A stretch of 64,000 bases of DNA from Eudorina sp. 2006-703-Eu-15. Its lineage: Eukaryota; Chlorophyta; Chlorophyceae; Chlamydomonadales; Volvocaceae. The stretch spans positions 806,001 to 870,000 of the forward strand of contig BDSI01000012.1 of assembly GCA_003117195.1 (NCBI GenBank), read 5' to 3'. The notes under the pieces are model-generated. The model worked only from the letters and a program-made list of their open reading frames with translations, ran no database searches and was not told the DNA's origin. Shown one piece after another: positions 21,701 through 31,962 of the stretch (the first letter of the stretch is position 1; each line of letters starts with the position of its first letter). Position numbers and translations under genes: made by a program.

Positions 21701-24225
21701 GGCCCCGATGGCTGGAGCCCCGTCCCGGTGGGGTTGTGGGGTCGAACCAAACCAGTCCAGCCCAGCCATGCCCTAACAAATCCCTCATATGGGTGAACCG
21801 CTCCGAAAACCCACCCACCCACACCGCGCCCCTTAATCCTGCGGGGCCCCTGCCCCCCTTTTTGTCAATAAAGACAGCGACTGCTGCCCCCCCACGCCTC
21901 CCGGCGACAGGGCTCCCTCGTGAATGCGCTCAAGCGGGGGACCTTCACCACCACGGAAACCAAACCCAACATGGAGGTACGGCGCGCTGACGCGGCTGCT
22001 GTGTACGGCACCCCTCGGCGTAGCGCCAAGGCGCCGGAGGCGGGGAGGAGGAGGAGAGTTGACCGGATGCGGACGGGGGAGCGGGTGAATTCGGAGAGGC
22101 AGGCAGGCGGGCGGGCCAGCCGGTCACGTGTGGCGGTTTGGGTCTCGAGCGGTTTCGATCGGAGACCACTTGGAGGGCGAGTGCAGCCTGTGCGAGGGGG
22201 CCTGGGTCGTGGCCGTGGTGGGGAAGATTCGGGTCTCAACTCAACGCCACAAGCACCATGAATCCATTTTTGCGCGGCCCCGGCCCCCCCGCAGTTCATC
22301 TACATGTGCCTCCTGGAGATCGCGCTGGCGCTGCGGCACCTGCACACCGCCAAACTGGCGCACTGCGACCTGAAGCCGGGGAATGTGCTGCTGAGGTCCA
22401 GTCCCCGCGACCCCCGCGGCTTCGTGTGCAAGCTGGCGGACTTCGGGTGGGCCCGGGTGGGGCGAGGAATAAAGAGAAAGGAAAAGAAAAAACAAACTCA
22501 GACTCGGAAACGAGCCCAGGCACACCGGGGGATGGGGAACAGCATGCGGATGTGAGGGCCCCAGTGGGGTGCGGCTGTCGGGCCTGACGGGGAAGAGCGG
22601 CGAGGAGGAAGAGAAGGAGGAGGAAAGAGGCTTGGAGGTGGCAGGCTTGGAGAAGCGCTGGGGCCGGGGTTTAAATTGAAACACGAAATAAACCCGAAGA
22701 ACGAATCCGGGCACCCGGGGCCGGGGGAAGCGGGCGAAGGGCGATCTGTCAGGCGGCTGTCCAACAAGATATGCCCAAGTGCCCATGCTGTCCATGCATC
22801 TGGGAGAGACAGAACTGTAACTGCTGCGCGCGCGCCCCATTGGTGGTTGCACTGACGACCCCATGCGATGCCCGGTGTGCCATTACCGCCCGCTGCGCCT
22901 CGCCGCCGCAGGTACGCGGCGATCTTGAAGGACGGGCTGCTGCCGGGGCGGCCCGCCGTACTGCCGGACGAGGCCTGCGGTACATTGCAGTACATGGCTC
23001 CGGAGCTCTTCGTGGCCGGGAGACCCGTGGATGCGAGCATCGACATATTCGCATTCGGTGAGGTGGTCTGCCCCGTGCGCTTGCTCCCGGGGTCTCGATT
23101 GGGCGAGGGTTGAAGTCGTGGTGGGAGTGGGATTCGGGTTGGGGTTAGGGTTTAGGGTTGAGGCTTAGGGCTTGCTTCAGAGCCCCGAGGCGAGACCGTC
23201 TGCCGGATAGCCGGAACTGAGCTGGGCTGGGGCAACTTTTGACCGTTGGCCGTTGTGTGCTTTTCAAAGTGCAGAGCGGCGGGACCGCCGCGGAAGCATA
23301 TGTGCCGGCGGCCAGAAAGGCGGCCGAACCGACATGCCTCAACCCGTCCCGACCCGTCCCGCCTGTGCTCTGTTGTGTGCCAACACTGCTAAGCGAATAG
23401 ACCTGCCCGGTCCAAACCAGTCGGCAGTATGTTTTTACAATGAATGATAACCTGCAAATGAAACCTGAAATTGCATCCGATGCTCCGTGCATGGTTTCAT
23501 GCAGGCATGCTGATGTGGGAGCTGGTCACGGGACGCACGCCCTACAGCGAAGGCGACTACGCCAGCAGAGCGCTCATGAAGGCGGTCTTCCACGGCAAGC
23601 GACCCGCCTTTCCGGAGACCACCTTGTCGGCCTACAAGTGGGTCGTGGTCTCGGAGCGGATTGGATTGAAGCGGTTTGAAGCGACCTACCGGGAGACGGA
23701 ACCAAGGCCGCAACCAACCAACCAACCAACCCTAAACCCTAAACCCTCCGACCTCCCACCGACTCGCACAATTGAATCAGTGCCTGCATTCAAGATGCAC
23801 CGGCAACGTTCGTCGCCGGAGGGTTCTTGGGCCGGACTCTCTCTCTCAGTCCTCCACCCGCACGCGCATCTCCGTACTGTGTTGTAGTGTACGGCACGGT
23901 TACGATGTACGTCGGGTTACTCGCCACAGCGGCCCTTCGGGCCCTCCACCCGCCCGCCTTGCCACCCGTTTTCTTTTGATACACACGCGCAGCCCTACGA
24001 AAGCCCCTACTGAACCGCAACTCACACGCCACCCACCCGCCCCAAACACCCCCCTTTGCACGGCCCGCCTCGCGCCTCAGGAACCTGGCGCTTTGTTGCT
24101 GGTCCGGGGACCCGACCCTGCGGCCCACCGCCACAGTCCTGGTCAAGCTCCTGCGCCAGCAGCTGGAGAGCCTCAAGCAGCACGCCGCCACCTCGAGCGC
24201 CTCGGCTGCCAGCTCCAGAACCTAG
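15765..24225 (+). CDS. GAF-like sensor / TKL serine-threonine-type protein kinase, non-RD
   Basis: Exons: 15765-16034, 16354-16719, 17183-17577, 18211-18469, 19324-20291, 20848-21454, 21911-21976, 22295-22446, 22912-23057, 23505-23637, 24081-24225. All are GT-AG with matching phases, giving 1168 residues. Residues 1-750 hold GAF-like segments (EYCALPLMCDNTVVGAVTLI; RVVLLKSRVAVTINLVVLPE; KRDLYLLSS) split by Gln- and Gly-rich inserts. The kinase domain (about 755-1165) has LGRGGSG, VAVK, an Ala/Gly/Pro insert before helix C, AHCDLKPGN, ADFG, YMAPE, DIFAFG, MWEL and RPT. All catalytic residues are present, but HRD is HCD. The start is the ATG just before the block shared with the paralogue at 31990; an upstream exon cannot be excluded. 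Ligand and substrate are unknown; probably a soluble cytosolic kinase, as no membrane segment was seen. Confidence 0.82.
21505..21537. repeat. (GGGT)n tract in a kinase-gene intron
   Basis: Short tetranucleotide GGGT repeat within the intron 21455-21910, next to a short repeat shared with an APC1 intron (21483-21502). Confidence 0.85.
23140..23156. repeat. Telomere-like TTTAGGG tract
   Basis: The intron sequence reads GGGTTAGGGTTTAGGG, close to the plant-type telomere unit. A second short tract (CCCTAAACCCTAAACCC) lies at about 23733-23749 in the intron 23638-24080. Confidence 0.7.
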
Positions 24226-25418
24226 GGCTGCGCGGCCTGGGGCGGCGGGGCAGCGCGACCTGGGGCGGCAACCTAAACAGGGCGGGTTGGACAGGAACAG
24301 ACACAATCCCTCCCCCGGCTGGCCATGAGATATCGCCGCTGGGTATTGCCTGCCTGGCGCCAGGCCTGCCCGCCCTGGGAGAGGAAGCCACCCATCGCCT
24401 GTCGGATCCGCTGGCAGCTGAGCCGGCAGGCGCATACACACGCCGCCGGCTCGGCGCTGCCGCAGCAGCTCGAGGACGACGTGGACTTGCGTCGTCGTCA
24501 ACAACGGGGCCGTCCGCGTCATGTCGGCAACGGCGGTCGTCGGTTCTGGCTCCCGGTGATCTAACCCACAACGACAGTCGGGTTGGACTCGGTCAGGCTG
24601 GACTCCTCCTCCTCCTCGCGGCGGAAGTGCTCCATTCGCGCGCGCGCCGCCGGCGGCTTCCTGGATCGCGGCCCAGCTCTCCAGTAGCACACACACCGCT
24701 GGGTGGATCGGGCGGGTTCCTTGGGGAAGAAGACACCGCCGCATCACGCGTTTGGATATTTCCCAATCCAATCGCCGGAGTGCGGCTCTTGCCTCCTAAT
24801 GCAGCGGCGGACTTCGCAGCTTTTCGGGTGGGAGCGGCGAATGGTCTCCGAGGGTCACGTGGGTCTCAGGTGGGGGCAGCGACACACACGCACAGACGCA
24901 CACGCACCGGCGGACCCCTCGCGGCGGACCCGGAACGGAGTCGGCACGGGACGCGGACCTCGAACGGATGCCATGCGCCCGACTGTTTGTGCCTGCCCCT
25001 CTCTGTCTGCCGCAAGCGCATGGGGGGCGCACCACATGGCCCGGGCAGTGAGGGGGAGTCTGGGGGTTGTAGGGGAGGTCGAGGGGTACTGCGGGATGGC
25101 AGACTGGGTAGCGGCGCCTGCGCGGACCGCATTGACGCGGGTGTGTTTGCACGTGTCATGTCGTACACTTAACTCGCATTACGAGATGCAGATTGCCGGG
25201 GGGTGGTGGTGCGGTGCCCGGCGTGCCCGTGTGGGAGTGTGTCGGTCTTGTGGGGTCCCCCGTGTGTGTTTAGATAAAAGACCCGCCCCGTGTGTGTGTT
25301 TAATGTTTGACCCACCCATGCGTGCGTGTCCCCGTGTGTGTGTCTGTGTGTAAAATACCTGAGCCGCGTCTGTGTGTATGTGTGTGTGTGTACGTTAAGA
25401 GAGCGTGTGTGTGTGTTG

Positions 25419-25566
25419 TTACATATCTGACCGGGCCTGACGCTGGCCAAGGGCTGCTAATCCAGCCCTAACGGAAAGACCGCCGAAGCAATCTCCTCCC
25501 TTTGCGTTGGAAGGATAGGGTCGTGAGGGGCCACATCCCCCCTTGCTCGACCGGGAGCACTCGCGC
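25419..25566. repeat. Dispersed TG-associated repeat, copy 1
   Basis: After a TG-rich stretch it reads GTTACATATCTGACCGGGCC, then CTGGCCAAGGGCTGCTAA, AACGGAAAGACCGCCGAAGC and a run ending CTTGCTCGACCGGGAG. Other copies lie at 25656-25797, 27418-27560 and, partly, 44150-44195. It may be a SINE or MITE; no RNA polymerase III box B was evident. Confidence 0.7.
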
Positions 25567-25571
25567 GTCCG

Positions 25572-25574
<3 letters not shown>

Positions 25575-25650
<76 letters not shown>
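25575..25650. repeat. (GT)38 microsatellite
   Basis: Uninterrupted GT dinucleotide run between two copies of the dispersed repeat. Confidence 0.95.
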
Positions 25651-25654
<4 letters not shown>

Positions 25655-25655
25655 C

Positions 25656-25797
25656 GTTACATGCCTGCCGGGCCGACGCTGGCCGGGGGCGCTAACCCGC
25701 CCCATACGGGAGACCGCCGAAGCACTCTCCCCCGGATTCGGGGGAGAGGGGCGTAAGGGGCCTCTGTCCCCTCGCTCTCAACCAAGGGCGCGCCCGA
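25656..25797. repeat. Dispersed TG-associated repeat, copy 2
   Basis: Shares GTTACAT, CGACGCTGGCC, GAGACCGCCGAAGCACTCTC and GGGGCCTCTGTCCCCTCGCTC-like blocks with copy 1, and directly follows the (GT)38 tract. Confidence 0.65.
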
Positions 25798-27417
25798 TCG
25801 CTGAGGATCGGTGACAACTGTGCCCCCTCAAGGGATTGGGCGGGTGCGGGTGTGTGTGTCTTTAGCGAGAAACCCGCCCGAACCACCCCGAAGACAGCAA
25901 CAATCTGTCATAGCTGGTTCCGGGGCCGGGGACGGCGGCTGTCTCCACAAGCTGATTGGAGCTGTGGGGGCAGGGCGTCCCCGTTGGGTTTAGAGTCTTT
26001 GCATGACGGACCTGCGGCTGCGGAGTCTACACACGCCAGCGTGACATCTAGCATCTGGGACCTCCGCTCTAGCTACCTTGCGTATCTCTGCGTGCCTGGT
26101 GCAGCTAGCGGTTTGAAGAACATAAAACTTTATTGCGCGTCGGGGGTTCGGGTTCTTTCCTTAACTCCGGTGCAGAGATGCAGAGGGGAGTACGTGCCTG
26201 TGTCACCATGTCTTGATCTCACCTGATTATGACGCAATTCAGGGTGGCTGTTTATTGGTCGGTCGCGTCACGAGGCGCTTGAGCGTTCGGGTGCGCCAAC
26301 GTTCTCCCCCGGCCACCTCAGTTACATACAGTTGGGGCCGTTGCCCACGCTTCACGTCATTCGGGTGGTGTGCACCTGTTCGGGGCTGCTCAGCTCTCCA
26401 AATTGCCACCGCGTCTTTTGCCCGGGGGGCTTCTGCTGCCTCTGTTGGGGGATCCTGGGGACGTGGGGGGAGGTTATCGCGGGGGGGAGTAAAGAAGGTG
26501 CTTGAGGGGCGCTGTCGTACTTGACATAAACATGGGGGAATGCATCCGTACTGAAAATGGGATGCCTAACCCGCCAGCACGCGCATTCACGGACCATACA
26601 CGGACACACACTTGCGCCCAGTTTGTTTGTATGCATTTTGCCCAGCTCGTGTTGCAACCGACTCGGGTCGGCCTGGTTTCCACACATCGCTAAACACGCT
26701 TCCCGGCGCGGCAGCACGTGCCGCCGCCATCTCGTCGCCAGGGCGCCGAGTTAGATGCTAGCTAGGTTGGCTGCTGAGCTCACAGACGGATTGTCCGATT
26801 CGGACCTTTAGGGCACGGCTGGCTGCCGGCAAGGACACCGGGCCCCGCGGAGGGGACGCCGCTCGCAGCCGGCCCCCGGTCAGGGCAGTGTTGGCAGTAG
26901 CGCTATTAACAGCGTTGGTTGACAGGTATGGTGAGGCCACCCGCCGGGTATTTCTAGCGGCGGTTAGCTACCTTGGAGGCCCGGGCAGCCCCGAGCGGGC
27001 GGACGTGGGTTGCGGGTTGTGGGTTGGGATCGTTTCTAAGGGTTCACTGGCAGGTTTGTGCCTGGGAAGCACAGCACGTGGGGGCTGCTGGCGATGGAAG
27101 GATGTGTTTCTGTGAGGGTTGGGCCCGGACGAGTGTGATGTCATGTGGGTGTACCGGGCAGCACCGGGGCTGGGATGCGGTGGGCGCTGCGAGGTAGTGC
27201 GCGGTGGAGGGTTTGGGTGCAGATATGAGGGGCGAAGGTGGGGCAGTGGCGAGACGTGGAGGCAGGAGTGAGTCGATGGAGGTGACAAGGAGCAGCTGTG
27301 GATGCCGTTGTGGGACGGCCGCTTCAACGTGGGAGGGGTTGGTGAGTGCTTGTGCGGCCAAGCGTAAGGTCGCATGGAAGGGTACAAACGTCGGGTGCGC
27401 GTTTGTGGTGAGTATGT

Positions 27418-27560
27418 GTTGCATACCTGACGCTGGCCAAGGTCTGCTAACCCAGCCTTAACGGAAAGACCGCCGAAGCACTCTCCTCCCTTTGCGGGAG
27501 AAGGAGAAGGGCGGGAGGGGCCACGTCCCCCATTGCTCGACCTCGAGAACGCGCGCGCTA
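27418..27560. repeat. Dispersed TG-associated repeat, copy 3
   Basis: Closely matches copy 1: ACCTGACGCTGGCCAAGG, TTAACGGAAAGACCGCCGAA, CTCTCCTCCCTTTGCGG, GAGGGGCCACGTCCCCCATT and GCTCGACC. Confidence 0.7.
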
Positions 27561-27864
27561 AAAAGTACGGAAAGAGTACGGTAGGGTGTGAAAGACGTGC
27601 TGTATGTGTCTGGGTATGCTGTCGTGCTGGATGGTTTCAGTATTGATGTCTCGCACCGACTCTTTCTCGGCGATTCACGCGCACGCGGGACGTGCTGACA
27701 TGCCGGCTTTGGATGTGCAACGTGCGCGGCGTCGAATAGCTCGCGCGCTAGGCCTCGTCACCCTGCCCTTCGTGCATGGTACGACAAGAGAACGCCGCGC
27801 ACTTAGTTTTGTATCCCGCGTTGCGGCAACAGACACGAAGGGGTGCGTGTATTGACTAGTGGCA

Positions 27865-27893
27865 GCCCACGAGCCGTACCGTGGGCCCTTTTT
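27865..27893 (+). other. Hairpin followed by a T run
   Basis: GCCCACG (27865-27871), an 8-base loop and CGTGGGC (27880-27886), then CCTTTTT. It resembles a terminator or the end of a small polymerase III transcript, but no RNA gene could be recognised upstream. Confidence 0.3.
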
Positions 27894-28758
27894 GCAATGT
27901 AGACATTTTTCTCGGACACACAGAGTTGGGTTGGATCGGGCGGGTTACCTTGTAACACACGCAAACCCAGCAGGCGCGACCGGCTGTGACGCATCACTAC
28001 CTGCATACCAGCTTACATGTGCGACTGGTTAGGAGGATAAGGTGTAATAACTGGACCCCTTGTTCATCGCGACTCGGGGAGGCGGTTGGTGGTGATGATA
28101 ATAGCAATGGAGGTAAGGGAAACCCAATCGACGGCGCTGGCCGGTGGCGGCGATAGAAATGTGAAGACCTGTAGTGGCTAGGAAATGGCGATGCAAAGGA
28201 GTGGTCGATGAACGCAGGTGGCGCGGCAGGTGTCGTGCACGTTCCGGGCATATCGGGGCCCGGTGCTCTCAGCGGCGGCGGCCGCCAGAACAGCTGTAGC
28301 TGACCATCGTACGGCCCATGCCGTACCCTGTACGGCCGATCCCGGGCGAGTGAGGCACCCACTCCAGGTTCATAGGACGGGCTGGGTGGTGGTGTTCAAA
28401 TGAGTAGTGTTGGCCGTTTAAAAGGCCGATGGCGCGATGGGCCTTGGGCTTCCTCCCGCGGTTGAGCGGGCGGTTGTGTTGCCCGTCACGACCAGGGTGG
28501 TGTCATTCTGAGTGCATATGTAAAGTCAGAACACGGAGCCGGAAACAGGGAGCCGCCGGCCGTACACTACACGAGGACCATGTGTCTTTTCGTGGCGTGT
28601 ACGGCTTGTGTACGGTATATAACCGTTACAAGGTGGACCCGTATCCCGACCGGGTGCTCCAACGGGCCCAGATAGCTCGTAGGTGCCTATGGTATGTGGT
28701 TATGTGAGATGTGTATGTCCGGGCCTGGCGCTGGGCAGCAGCGGCCTGCGTGGGGGGG

Positions 28759-28770
28759 GACCCATGGGTC
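28759..28770. repeat. 12-bp perfect palindrome GACCCATGGGTC (one of seven)
   Basis: Exact copies occur at 28759-28770, 34718-34729, 34823-34834, 35950-35961, 49432-49443, 49980-49991 and 50263-50274. The variant GACCCGTGGGTC occurs at 45991-46002 and 63235-63246. Copies lie in spacer, in introns and inside exons in more than one reading frame. Confidence 0.9.
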
Positions 28771-29311
28771 GATCAATGAGGCGCTCCCCCCATCGCGCTG
28801 TCAGGCACCGTTGGTGTTTTGTCCCGTTGCGGTTCCCGAGCAGGTTGGTTGGTTATGACGTACTGGTGGTTGTACGGCAGGCGATCGTACGGTCGTTTGG
28901 GCTGCTATTTATGTGGCAACGCGAGCGAAGCTCGACGTTGTTCTCTTTCTCTCCAAGACCGAAGCGTGAGCTCATTGCCTTGCTTCTGAGCGATAGAGAC
29001 AGCCACGGGTCATGTAACGTGACAGGATAAGAGGAGGGACCAGTCGCCGTCCCTGAACGGCGCGGCGATGCCTGGCATTCAGCACAGCTACTGTCAGCAA
29101 TGTCAGCAATGGCGGTGTGTCTCGCTTGCGCGGGCAGGACCCGTTGCAGGTAGGGAATCCGGTGGTAGGCTTTCGCGAGCCTATGCTCCGTGACTCCTCA
29201 GCTAGGGCAGCGGACAAACAGGGCTGAGCGAGCAATACAGTGCCAGTACCAGTGCCCTCGCCGTGCCGAAACCTCATTGGGGCCTGACAGCGCTGGGTGA
29301 TTGGGAGAACT

Positions 29312-29345
29312 GAAGACCTTTAGGGTCCGCTGTAACGTTCATTCA
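29312..29345 (+). mobile_element. 3' terminus of the non-LTR-like family
   Basis: Reads GGGTCCGCTGTAACGTTCAT then a CAGTCATT tail, matching the family terminus in plus orientation. The upstream body was not recognised. Confidence 0.4.
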
Positions 29346-31962
29346 GTCATTTGGTGACATATACACATCGTTCCTGATTGTATCGTTCGTGGCGTTTCTT
29401 GGCGAGCTGCCGGGCCGACGTACGACCAAGGATGGCGCCTTTTCACGGGCACCCCACTGTGCAATCGCAGTCCTAAGGCCAGGCAAGCGGAATGCCTGTG
29501 AAGTTTGTTGCTCGGACACAGCCTCACCCTGCGGCCTTCCGACAGCCTTCAGTGAAAAAACATCTTAAGAATGTGCCTGCCGCCATGCCGCCGTACACCA
29601 ATCAAGTCCTGTCATGTCTGGGATTTACACGCTCCACGGACGGACGCCATCAGGCTCTCATCGTCTGACGGACAGCTCATCGACCGTCATGGAGGTGTCA
29701 AGCATCGTTTGAAACCCGAAGCAACCTTCCATCCATCATTATTATTCTTATTAGGAGTGCCCGCTCACGGACCGGACAGTGTCAGTAACGTTCCTGAGGG
29801 ACTGCGTTTCTCCCGGTCTTTCGGTAATGGTGAATCTGCCACCAATCCCAGCGTCGCTGCCGGCCCCGCCTTGCTCCCGGCTCCGACAACGCTGCGGCAT
29901 GGTTACCGACGCCGCAGCGCGGGTTAACCTGTGGTCCCCCCTCAGGCACAGGCCTGCAGTACCCCTCCCACAACAGCAGCGGTCGCCTGCATGATTGTCC
30001 GCACTCGCGACACGTTCGGCACACAAGGGGCAAATGCCTCTCACAAGGATTCATATACCACAGGCATGCCATGCGCGGCGTCGCTGGGTGCACTTCAGCG
30101 TGTGATAACCTGGGCAAAGCGCCGGACCCCTCCACGGGTCCTATTACTGCTCCTTACATCTCCTGAGCATTTGAGTGTCCATAAGTGTGTTCATACTTTT
30201 GCTTGAAATGGGTGAACGCACGTCACAGAACGACGAAAAAATGCAGGGCGGGCTGCGCGCTAGGTAAGGCACCCTTGATTACATTATAGGTAGGATGGCC
30301 TATCAGCGTCCAGCCATGATCGCTGTAATAATACACACTTATAAACATGCGATACTGTTCCAATCTCTCATGTCCTGATGTTCAAGAGACTGCCTGATCA
30401 CCACTTACGTAATATAATCGGGTTGCCCCGCCTGTCCTCCAACTGTCATAAAGCATGGTGCATAATATTTGTGAATGAAGAGAATATTAAGTGTTAATTT
30501 TTGCTTGATGAGCGGCTGTGCCAGCTACCAGCTACCGGTACGACTCAGTGCGACTCTGATACTATGTTACAGCTCCGATATGCGTACAATATTTGTTCAA
30601 GATTCTATTCGGTGGTACTTCTCAGCGTAGTATTTTGCGTTGCATAGTGGTACCATGTGTCACAGTACGAGTTATGAGAGCCAGCAACATCGAGAACTCG
30701 TTTTTTAATCTGTCGTGAAGTGTTATTGTGGATGTTGATTACGATCTCGCGCGCCCAAACTTTCCAAACTAATGTCGATGAGTCATTCAGATGCGTCCAA
30801 GCCCATCCTCAAGCATCGTGATAACAACATGAATACATAGTTATAGAGAATTTTAGGTTGTCCTGAACTTGGTGCGCTCAGCTGCATTGATTTGCAAAGC
30901 AGAAAACACAGCTCATCACTGCAGACTGCACACTTCGTCGCACTCTCCAGAACTCTGTATCAATTTCTTCAGTGCTGTGAGTTTATTCGCTCCCTTTCAG
31001 CGGGGCACAGGCCGTTAATGTTTTCGCTACGCTTCGTTCGCCATAGCGGCCATAGGTTTTGGCGGATGTGTAAGATTTCCGCATGCATTCCAGGACGGGT
31101 TAGGAAAGTAACTGATAAGGGTGTTTGATCGACCCTGCTCAACATGATCAACAGTGTCGATCATCAAGGATGCAAACACTGCGCGCTCTGCGTTGAGCCG
31201 AAGTAGTGGACTCCCTATTACGCATGATACCGGCTGACACAGGGCATCTACAGTGGGTATTGTCTCCTCAATAGATGACAGAACCTACGGCATATTAGTG
31301 TGGGCTTCTTAAAGCTCTTCGTAAATTGTAGCATTCGTGCGTCCATTCATGACAGCTCCATTCTGGGTTCCAATCATGCGATCATAGTGGACGATGGTCC
31401 TTTCATGGCGTCGTGGAAGGGCCGTTCCATCCGGTTTCATAATTCCACCCAGTTCCACCACGCAGATTCCAAGCCGCAGAGCGGCCATTGAACCATGATA
31501 TAACATCACGTCAGGTCCAGCGCACCAAGCCAGCTGGTCATTGGACGGCAGCTCAGCAGGGGTTAACGTTTCGTGCAACTTTTCAACGTTCAGTACAATC
31601 AATTAAAGTAGCCATTCCCCGTTGTTACTTTCGTAAGCAAAAATTTTGTAAAAAATCTCTATCTTGTCATCATATCTTTAACGTTACTATGATTAAGGAG
31701 ACCATATGTTCCCCGCAATCCGCCCACTAGTGAGATGGCCCTCGCGTGGATTTGCGGTTGCTTTGGGCCCACCCGCTTTAAGGATACCAATAACGGCTCT
31801 CCGCAAGATGCTAGGCGCGTCAACCATCCCGATGCTTTTTCGGTGGGTTAGGCGCCTTAACCCATGGTTAATCGGTTCATGCACATCCGCGCTGCGTTTT
31901 TCAACAGGCGCAACCTTTTGCTATTATTCTGTATTCAAGCCTGCCAATCTGGGTGCTTTCAG

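Larger units (their letters stand above)
24226..31962. other. Repeat-rich spacer between the two kinase genes
   Basis: No gene recognised. The first part is presumably the 3' untranslated region of the upstream kinase; a TGTAA, the usual green-algal poly(A) signal, occurs at 25349-25353 within a TG-rich tract. The region contains three copies of a roughly 140-bp TG-associated repeat (25419, 25656, 27418), a (GT)38 tract, one exact copy of the 12-bp palindrome (28759-28770) and a non-LTR-like 3' terminus at about 29312-29345. From about 29700 to 31900 it is notably A+T-richer, without recognisable coding. Confidence 0.5.

Noticed and set aside
24226..25172. Open frame of over 400 codons across the kinase C-terminus and downstream
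   Set aside because: It reads the last exon out of phase; the phase-consistent frame stops at 24225 after the RPT motif.
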